This document shows, piece after piece, positions 47,773 through 55,007 of a stretch of DNA of 55,007 bases. The stretch spans positions 1 to 55,007 of the forward strand of contig NW_026516407.1 of the NCBI RefSeq assembly GCF_025602895.1, given 5' to 3'. The number at the start of each line of letters is the position of its first letter. Within the stretch, counting starts at the first letter, position 1. The notes beneath the pieces were generated by a model. The model had not been told where the DNA came from. It made no database searches and saw only the letters and a list, made by a program, of their open reading frames with translations. This DNA is from Polychytrium aggregatum. Its lineage: Eukaryota; Chytridiomycota; Chytridiomycetes; Polychytriales. The position numbers and the translations under genes were made by a program.

Positions 47773-48911
47773 CTGGATTGCATTCACCCGCGTTCACAAA
47801 GCGGTGCAGCGATGCACGAGAGAGAACGAGAGAGAACGAGAGGGAAAGATAGCAATAGCCAGATGAGCTTGATATTCGTACCGACGGGCATTTGGGCTCG
47901 TCAAACACTTGTCTCGCACAGCCAGATGCGCTGCAGCATCGTACCGTATGTCGCATCCGTCGGGACAATCTGTAGACGTCGCCATCCGGTCAAAGAAACG
48001 GATGAAACAGTTCATCAGCCTCTGTTGCTGGAATAAAAAAGTGGATTTCTTTTCGATCCGAACCCGGGCATGCATGGCAAGTCATATCACCGACCTCGGT
48101 TTTGGTCTGGAAAGTGATCAAAGCTGGTGGTGAGATATCTGTGTCGGCCTGGGCTCGATCTCATGATAGCAATGACGCAAGCAACCAGCACCGAGACCCT
48201 ATGGCTCCACTGTCGGTCCGTACCTGATCGATCCTCGATGTCCGAAAGCTTGGGGTAGGAACTGGATATCCATCCAACAACAATCCGACCAGGATGCCCG
48301 GCGCAGTTCCAAGGATGGTGGAGACATGGTCAGATCAAACGGCGCCGGCAGCACGTTGGCGGCCCATCCGACCAGGCATCGCGAGGACACTTACAACTCG
48401 ATCTTGGTGTTGCAGCCGGAATAGGCGTCTGCGGCTCCGAGCCAAATGCGTCTGTAGGAGCAACGGCAGATCAGAGGATAGCTCAGTGTGCCGCCGAGCC
48501 CAGATCGAGCGAGCGAGCGAGTGAATGAGAAGCCAAGTCGAGGGCTGCGTTTGAACCGCCAGTGGGCCTGCAGTTGAATCCTTGGCTTGGGTATGAGAAG
48601 GAAAACCCTGGTGGAGAGTACATACCGCCTGGCGTGTACATGACGGGCGAGTCCCCCAGTGGTTGCTTGTGGATGAGCAGACGGAGATCAAACACCCAGA
48701 CGGGATGAATCTGGCCAGGCTTTCCTCGGCAAGGCAATTGGCGAGGAGCGAGGAGCGAGGAGCACGAAACGAGAGCCGAGAAGCGCGAAACGAGAGCCGA
48801 GAAGTGCCGTGCTGGGTTTTCTTGCGGTTCCGCCCAGCGACAATCGTTCTCCTCCAGCCCACCACCAGCCCGCTGCCGCAACAGCCTCAGATCCGCAGCG
48901 AGCCCAACGAC
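47773..48911. other. Divergent region NUP84-methyltransferase
   Basis: These 1139 bp separate the first sure NUP84 exon (-) from the methyltransferase start (+). The NUP84 start codon probably lies here. GAGAGAAC repeats (about 47818-47845) and GAGGAGC/GAAACGAGAGCCGAGAAG repeats (about 48740-48800) are visible. No other gene was recognised. Confidence 0.4.
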
Positions 48912-50272
48912 ATGGATGTCCTGGCCGACGAAAACAAGCAGTATGCCACGGTCGAATACTGGGACAAGCGCTATCAAACGTAATAATGTCGAGACACAGC
49001 CCTGCGTTGCCAGAGCGATTTCCCTCGACATTGCGACTGCTGTCACCGGATTGTCGATTCGACTGCCTGTGTGGTCTGCGACCTGCCCTTACTAACAGCG
49101 CATCAATCTGATCGGGGAAATATTGGCCACCCCGATGCGAAATTTCAATGCGGACCTTGCCTTTTGCTGATACCCATGCTGCTGGCCCACAGCGAGTCGG
49201 AAAAAGTCAACACCTACGACTGGTTCAAGAAATGGGCTGATCTGAAGGACTCGATTAGCGAGTATCTGCAGGCCGACCACGAGATCCTGCACCTTGGTAA
49301 GATGCGGGGCACTGGTATATGAACCGGGCTTCAACAACCACCGTCCGCCGACTGGGTCGTCTGGAGACATTGGGGCGGCTCGTCAACTCTTGGCCCGTTG
49401 TCTATGAATCACCCTCTGGCCGTGAGCGGATGAGACCCATCCCATCGCCGCCACGGTTCTGACCGAGAGTGCTAGAGTTGACCTGAGGCTATCCCGGTGT
49501 AACGGTGCCGGCAAGAGCGCTCATAGAATTGAATGAACCAACTCTATCACACAGGATGCGGCAACAGCTCACTCTCGGAAGACATGTACGAGGACGGGTT
49601 CAAGCATCAGGCAAGTGCTCGATGCCGTTGGCTGTCATCCGATAGCAAGAGGGTGAAAGCGTGAAATGTAGCGCCGGCACGGCAACGCAGGCCCAATGCT
49701 TCGATACCCATCTATCGAGCACTTGGGCGATCACCGCTCCGGCAAGCAACCTGGCTGCGAAAGCAAGCCCCGCCGGGGAACTGGTCTTTAATACTGAATA
49801 CGGCTCCCATGAATCGCAGGCCAATGTCGATTACAGCCTGCCGTGCATCGAAGCCATGGCGAAGCGGTGTGAGGAAAAGTGCCCAGAGATTCGATGGATC
49901 CACGGCGACATCTTCCAGCTCTCGCCAGATGTATTCGCCGAGCCGCAGTTTGACGTTGCCCTCGATAAGGGAACCATGGATGCCTTTTTGACAACCCGGA
50001 CGCAAGAAGACGATCCATGGAACCCGTCGGAGCGGATCCGATCCGTCGCGCGCAACTACCTGACACAGGTCGCTGCGGTTTTGAAACCTGGCGGCCGGTT
50101 CATCCATGTTACCTGGGAGCAGCCTCAGTTCCGTCGGCAGCTGCTCGAGGTGCTTCCGGATCAGATCGTTGTTGACAAGGTCAAGAAGGTTGGCGACGGG
50201 TGGGAGTACTTTATCTACATATGCACGAAGAGACAGGACTCGCGAAGCGAACAATCGGGTTCCCGTTGGTGA
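48912..50272 (+). CDS. SAM-dependent methyltransferase, EEF1AKMT4/METTL13-like
   Basis: This is a class I methyltransferase of the group that methylates lysines of elongation factor 1A. Four exons close in phase: 48912-48979, 49193-49296, 49555-49610 and 49820-50272, giving 226 residues. The start MDVLADENKQYATVEYWDKRY has the YWxxRY pre-motif. SAM motif I is LHLGCGNSSLSEDMY, split between exons 2 and 3. Then come NVDYS (acidic SAM-ribose region), IHGDIFQL, the family-typical ALDKGTMDAFL, and VLKPGGRFIHVTWEQPQFRR. The last intron (49611-49819) begins GCAAGT, a GC-AG intron. The specific substrate is not proven by sequence; eEF1A is the best guess from the family. Confidence 0.88.
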
Positions 50273-50671
50273 ATGAGCTCGGATTGCACATAGATTCGCC
50301 TCTGATGACGGCGCTTTGTAGAAACAAATAACAGCATCCCATTCATTGCACAACCAAACGGAACCAAACCAGAGTGAAGCTGGTTGCTCACGGGCATCAT
50401 GCTGTATCCAGGCATCGATGGCCTGCGTCTGGAATGAGTATATGCGATGAAATCTGTCACCTTGACAGCTGGGACTGCAACATCGCATCGCATCGCAGCG
50501 ATGGACGAGTGTGTATTCAGGACCCAGAAACAAGTGACATCTCTGACTCACACCAGGGTGCCCTGTTTCGTTTTGGGTACGCCGCGACCAGATCCGGAAA
50601 AATCTTGGGACCATTTGTCTGCAGCGATTTGCGGTCGCGCCACGGCGGTCCACGACGGTTTGCTGCGATGC
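50273..50671. other. Convergent 3' intergenic region; no gene seen
   Basis: These 399 bp lie between the methyltransferase stop (+) and the stop of the small secreted protein gene (-). A short CATCGCAT repeat lies near 50481-50495. Nothing else was recognised. Confidence 0.4.
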
Positions 50672-51171
50672 TCAACTGGATTTGATGCAGGCCGAGTGGG
50701 TAGCATCCTGCCACTGATATCCTGTTTTGCAAACGCACTGATCGTTCGCGGGGTTCTCTGGAGTGACCCATAGCGCATTCAAAGTCGCGGCGCAGACTGG
50801 ACAGCGTTGCGCATGGAGCCAAGATTGCACGGCATCAGCTGCGGCAATGCGCTCTCGCCCTTTGGGAACAGCGTCAAATGCACCGGCATAACGAGAAGCA
50901 TCTGCGCCGAATTGCTGCCAGAGCAGCCGTATCTCCCCTGTTTCCCATACACTCTCCCAGCTCGGACAGCGGAACAAAGCACGAAGCAATCGTGTGGTTG
51001 CTTACTCTGCTCCCCGGGCCAACAGGCGGTTCCGCTGGGATTTCGATACAGTCCCAGAGTGCACGTCTGGACGCTGGAGCTTGCATCGTCGTCGCGCTCA
51101 TGGAGCACCGGCGCTGCCACCGCAAGACTTGTCAGAAGGAACCCAAGACCGAGCGCGCGAAGAAAATGCAT
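50672..51171 (-). CDS. Small secreted cysteine-rich protein
   Basis: Two exons close in phase: 51171-51006 and 50757-50672, giving 83 residues. The N-terminus MHFLRALGLGFLLTSLAVAAPV is a clear signal peptide, and ERDDDASS follows it. The mature part is short and Cys-rich: TCTLGLYRNPSGTACWPGE, then NDQCVCKTGYQWQ and SACIKSS. The spacing CxCxxGYxxx...C resembles half an EGF-like or similar disulfide-rich module. I know no exact family. Size, secretion signal and cysteines fit the loose class of small secreted proteins or effectors of fungi, but no function should be assumed. The intron of about 248 bp is open in other frames, so a longer splice form is possible. Confidence 0.65.
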
Positions 51172-52009
51172 GGCGAGCAAGATGAAGCGGCAAGCAGATG
51201 CCGGCGAGGCCGGCGAGGCCCAACCCTTCTTTTTGTTCAAGGAAGGAGGGTAAGCAAAGTGACGACAGCGCAGATGCTGGATCGGCTGCATCGAATCTCG
51301 TCGGTGACGTCGGTCCTGTCCCCGTTTGACCGGCGCAGGCGCCAACACCCAGCGGGATCCAGCGCGCCTGTGCTGATAGAGTTTCTGCTCTGGGGCTGGC
51401 CGCTGGACCAGCCCTGCCGGCATCGCCCGAGGCCTCTGGGCTGCCTCTCGGTCGAGCCGCTGTGACGACACCGGCCATCATCGCAGGGAGCCGATGCATC
51501 ACCCCGCATCGGCGCCTGTCCTGGCCAGAGCCGCTCGGACGACAGCAGCCACGTCGCCGGTATCGCTCTGGTCTGAAGGTCCGCCCGTGACCGCTGACTC
51601 GCGCCGATTTTTTTCCTTGTCGCACGAGGGGCCAAGAAGCGTGCTTGTCAGGACGGGTCACTGTGACTCGTCGGTGGCCGGCCGCACTGTGGCTGTCGGC
51701 TTGCGCGCACAACACCCAGAATAGACGCGCGGCACTGGCGGGCTCGCGCTTGTGGCACCGCACGGCCACGGGCACGCCCGCCCCCCAGCGCTTATCGCCC
51801 TTTGAGCCGCGAAGGTCCAAAGGCCGCCATCCCATCCTATAAAGCCCCTCTGGCTCTCGCAGCATCGGCCTCGTCCTCCAGCAGCTCTGCCGCCTATTCC
51901 CCTCATCCTCCATCCACGCCTCCATCCATTCGCGGGCTGATCCCTCAGCCCAGCTCGCAGCGTCCTTCCCTCATCTCTCCCATCTGCGCTTTGCAGCATC
52001 CCGCCCGAA
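51172..52009. promoter_or_regulatory. Divergent promoter region with a TATA box for the aquaporin gene
   Basis: These 838 bp lie between divergent starts. TATAAAG at 51838-51844 is 166 bp upstream of the aquaporin ATG, and the following about 150 bp are C/T-rich, as in other strongly expressed fungal genes. No gene was recognised inside. Confidence 0.5.
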
Positions 52010-53775
52010 ATGTCGGCCACCTACACCCTCGGCGAACGGTGCCTGACCGAGTTCCTGGCCACGACGATGGTCATGTTCGTTGGCTTGAGTGTCATTGCCA
52101 ATGAAATCCTGCCTGGCACCAAGGGCCACGGCATGGGCTTTGGCTGGGTACGTTTGCTTTGTTGCGCTGTCCTGTCAAGCACGCAAGCACGCAATCAGAC
52201 AGACAGCGATCTTGTTTGCTCCCCTTTGATCGATCCCTGACTGGGCATGGATGGAATCGCTCAATGTGCTGACACTCGTCATGCTGCTGCCTCCCCTGTA
52301 GATCGCCGTTGGCTTCATGGCCGCCTTCATCATCCCCCTGATCATCTTTGGCTACGCCTCGGCGCATGTCAACCCAGCCTCCTGCATGGCCCTCTGGGTC
52401 ATGGGCAAGATCAGCGGCTGGGAGTTCCTGGCCCTCAGCGCCTCCGAGATGGCCGGCGGCTTCCTCGGCTCCATGCTGATGTACCTGTTCTATCTGCCCC
52501 ACTTCCGAACCGTTCCGGAGCCCAGGTGTGTCTTGGTTTGGAGATTATGATCGGCATTGGCGTCGCTTGCTCACGTCCAGAACGAACCAAGTATTGACTT
52601 TTGCCTTCTCTTTCCCCTGGTTCCATGCAGCGGAACGCATGAGCAGAACCTCCTCCGCACTCGCGACCACTATGACCCGTCTGTGCTTCGCTTCGCCTCC
52701 TACAGCACCAAGAGTGGCCTGAACTCGACCAAGAGCCTCAAGGAGCGTCTCAAGGAGGCCCGTTACTACCTCACCAACTCGGACCTCGATGGCCGCCCCG
52801 ACCAGGTCCTCGACATCCTCAGCAGCGGAACTTACCACCTCCACCGCATGGAAGTCCCCTTCCCCGTCAACGAGAGCCCCAATGAAGAATCCGCCATCAG
52901 CGGCCTTGGCCAGACCGGCAAGGCTCTTCGCAAGCGCCATAGTCTGCAGGTTGCTGATATGCAGTGGCAGCTTCGAAAGCTCGAGGCGGAGCTGGCTGCT
53001 TCGACCAACGCTCCTGTTCCCGAGGAAGACCCCAACCGCACCGGTAAGCCACTCGATGCTGCTCGGTCGGGTGTGTGCTGTCGCGGCATCCCTGTGCAGC
53101 TGACTCCTAATCATTCGGCTGACTCCTAATCATTCGGCTGACTCCTAATCATTCGGCTGACTCCTAATCATTCGGCTGACTCCTAATCATTCGGCTGCCT
53201 CGTTTCCAGCCCGACCTTCTGAAGTCGTCCCTCCTGTCCGTGCCAAGACCACCGATGACATCGTCGCCGTCCCCGCCTCGACCAAGGTTGTTCACGACCA
53301 CAGCAGAGAGTCCTCCTCCGTCACCACCAAGGAGGATGCCATCTATCGCGCCATGATTATCGCCGACCAGAACGCCAAGCTCAGTGTCTTTGCCACCCGC
53401 CCCAGCATCTATCTGCCCATCCACAACTGCTTCGCTGAGGCCGTCGCCACCTGTGCCTTGATGCTCGGCGCCATCCTCATCGACAACCGATTCAGCGAAA
53501 TCACCGGCGAGACCGGCCTCGTCTACTCCAACGGCCTGTCGCAGTTCTTCATTGGCCTCTGGATCCAGACCCTGGTCCTGGGTCTCGGCGGCCCCACCGG
53601 TCTCGCTGCCAACCCTGCTCGTGACCTCGCACCTCGTATCGCCCACATGCTGCTGCCTATCCCTGGCAAGGGCTCGTCCGAAATGTTCTATGGGCTGCTC
53701 ATCAACGCGGCCGCCCTCGTCGGCGGTGCCGTTGCTGGCCTGCTGGCTACCGCCATCCTGCTTATCAAGCACTGA
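52010..53775 (+). CDS. Aquaglyceroporin (MIP family) with a very long loop C
   Basis: MIP channels pass water, glycerol or similar small solutes. Four exons close in phase: 52010-52147, 52302-52525, 52631-53043 and 53210-53775, giving 446 residues. Six membrane segments are visible: LTEFLATTMVMFVGLSVIA; IAVGFMAAFIIPLIIFGYA followed by the first NPA (HVNPASC); FLALSASEMAGGFLGSMLMYLF; then after a long insert AEAVATCALMLGAILI; FFIGLWIQTLVLGLGG followed by the second NPA box (GLAANPARDLAPR); and INAAALVGGAVAGLLATAIL. NPARD with Asp is typical of glycerol-conducting members. Between segments 3 and 4 lie about 240 polar residues (exon 3 plus the start of exon 4), against a few dozen normally; this part includes SLQVADMQWQLRKLEAELAA, a possible coiled coil. 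The N-terminus is very short. Confidence 0.9.
53099..53193 (+). repeat. Five 19-bp tandem units in aquaporin intron 3
   Basis: GCTGACTCCTAATCATTCG repeats five times without change, ending 16 bp before the acceptor AG at 53208-53209. Each unit contains CTGAC and CTAAT, both matching the fungal branch-point consensus CTRAY. Confidence 0.95.
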
Positions 53776-54614
53776 GAGATCCTTTGCCCGTCATGGAGGC
53801 CGATCTTGGCTATTCATTCATCCATTCACTTCCTTGCGCTCGGCCCAACGGAGTCGCTCGGCCCATCGTCTCGTCGCTCTCGACAACGATCGCTACCCCG
53901 ATATCTGCCTCGTAATTCACCCAACCCTTCTATTATCCCGGGCTGCACTACTACTTTGCTTACGCCCAAACGACCCGCCCTTGACGGTTAATACTATTTT
54001 TCTGTTGACAGCTGCCGCATCCAGACTTTGTGGATGCGCCCTATTTTTGCGATCTTCTACTTGGCTCCGAGGCTATCGGCCAATGCCCTTTGTCCCCCCC
54101 CCCGCTGAATACACACTGCTTGCAAACGACATGATGTGGGACCGTTGAGCGGATATGTTGGGTGGCCCGCATGAGCGACTTGGATGATGGCATTCATGGG
54201 CAGTGGCTGGCTCGCACCTCATGACCATGTTGCGCCGACCTCGGCACCGCGATTCCTCATCCGTTGCATTCTCCCATTCGCTGCAATGATGGCATTTGCA
54301 TTTGCATTTGCAATCGAGAGTCATCCGGCTTGGTCCGCCAGCCCCGGTGCACACTGCCCCATGCAATCTTTGGTTGCTCAGCCCCCCTCCTCGCAGATGC
54401 TTCCAGACGGTATCTGACCGCAGCCATGTGGCTGTGCCTGTCGCTGTCCCGAGCCACCAGCCAGCCGCGGGTTGGCCGGCTCGCCCAGCCCGGTCGTCGC
54501 GCTCTCGCCCTCCCCTCGTCGTCCGGCTTTCTGCTCATCTATCCACGTCAAGTCTGCCCCCATCCAGATCGACAGCCCCTCCTATCCGCCGCACTCTCCC
54601 GACCAACACCCAGA
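53776..54614. other. Intergenic region aquaporin-UBA1; no gene seen
   Basis: These 839 bp hold the aquaporin 3' UTR and the UBA1 promoter. A run of 10 C lies at 54094-54103, and TTTGCA is repeated at about 54293-54312. No gene was recognised. Confidence 0.4.
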
Positions 54615-54960
54615 ATGGATTCTACCACCTCAAAGCCCCAGATCGACGAAGGACTGTACTCGAGACAGCTGTAAGTTGGCCCTGCTGCGCGAGCGATCTA
54701 TCGGCCGACTGCTTCGCGGCCTCCTGGGCTTGCACGTTCTCCTCCCCGCAATCGGCCGATGCAGGTCCGCTTCTGGGGCTCCGGTTGTAGCTCGTGATGT
54801 GCGATACGAGCCCGTCCTTCAACCGCTCTCCCCAAGCAGTCACTAACCAGCCGATATCTTCGCTGTGCTCCCAGTTATGTCCTGGGCCACGATGCCATGC
54901 AAAAGATGAGCACCTCCAACGTCCTCATTGTTGGACTAAAGGGCCTTGGTGTCGAAATTG
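54615..54960 (+). CDS. UBA1: Ubiquitin-activating enzyme E1 (Uba1), first two exons, truncated by the window edge
   Basis: Uba1 activates ubiquitin at the head of the ubiquitin pathway. Exons 54615-54670 and 54875-54960 join in phase (2 then 1). The product begins [19 protein letters not shown], then [11 protein letters not shown] and [27 protein letters not shown] is the hallmark start of the first adenylation domain of E1 enzymes. GLKGLGVE is the start of the nucleotide-binding loop. The exon ends at a GTACGG donor, and the rest of this gene of more than 1000 codons lies beyond the window. Confidence 0.92.
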
Positions 54961-55007
54961 GTACGGTGACATTTATTCATCTCCTTCTTGATGCATCTTG
55001 CTTGTCT

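Overview
The window is nuclear DNA from a GC-rich fungus with spliced genes. Most recognisable genes have several short introns (about 40-350 nt) with GT-AG borders, and the proteins are opisthokont or fungal types (Upf2, Nup84/Nup107, Sec62, Trs20, Cdk11, Sac1, Oma1, SCOT, Mix17, Uba1). The high GC content, the dense introns and two Fanzor-bearing elements, a gene type known from chytrids such as Spizellomyces, make a zoosporic (chytrid-like) fungus the best guess. That placement is inference. The exon structures below were built by hand from splice-site consensus, reading phase and family similarity; where given in full, the phases close exactly.

Layout. 1-0.25 kb: end of an unknown gene. 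1.1-4.0 kb (-): mitochondrial succinyl-CoA:3-oxoacid CoA-transferase, divergent from the Sac1 phosphoinositide phosphatase (+, 4.9-8.4 kb). 8.8-10.7 kb (+): Oma1-type mitochondrial metalloprotease. 11.1-14.8 kb: a 3.7 kb transposon carrying a Tc1/mariner-IS630-type DD34E transposase and a Fanzor (eukaryotic TnpB-like, probable RNA-guided nuclease), with matching terminal repeats. 15.7-19.4 kb (+): a large unrecognised protein. 19.7-21.0 kb (-): TRAPP subunit Trs20/sedlin, whose first intron holds a perfect (CAG)26 tract. 21.3-22.3 kb: a second, decayed and internally deleted copy of the Fanzor element. 23.0-25.7 kb (-): Cdk11-like kinase. 26.7-28.7 kb (-): secreted mucin-like repeat protein. 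28.7-32.6 kb: a gene-poor stretch. 32.9-34.3 kb (-): Sec62. 35.8-41.1 kb (+): Upf2. 41.9-42.9 kb (+): twin-CX9C protein Mix17/CHCHD2-10. 43.2-47.8 kb (-): nucleoporin Nup84/Nup107. 48.9-50.3 kb (+): SAM methyltransferase of the EEF1AKMT4/METTL13 type. 50.7-51.2 kb (-): small secreted Cys-rich protein. 52.0-53.8 kb (+): aquaglyceroporin with a very long loop C. 54.6 kb to the edge (+): start of ubiquitin-activating enzyme Uba1.

The host genes are ordinary housekeeping genes with no operon logic; neighbours are independent. The distinctive content is the Fanzor transposon pair (one apparently intact except for its N-terminal frame, one relic). They share a 17-nt end sequence (16/17 identical), and each carries a hairpin between the Fanzor stop codon and that end, which is where the guide RNA of such systems is expected.
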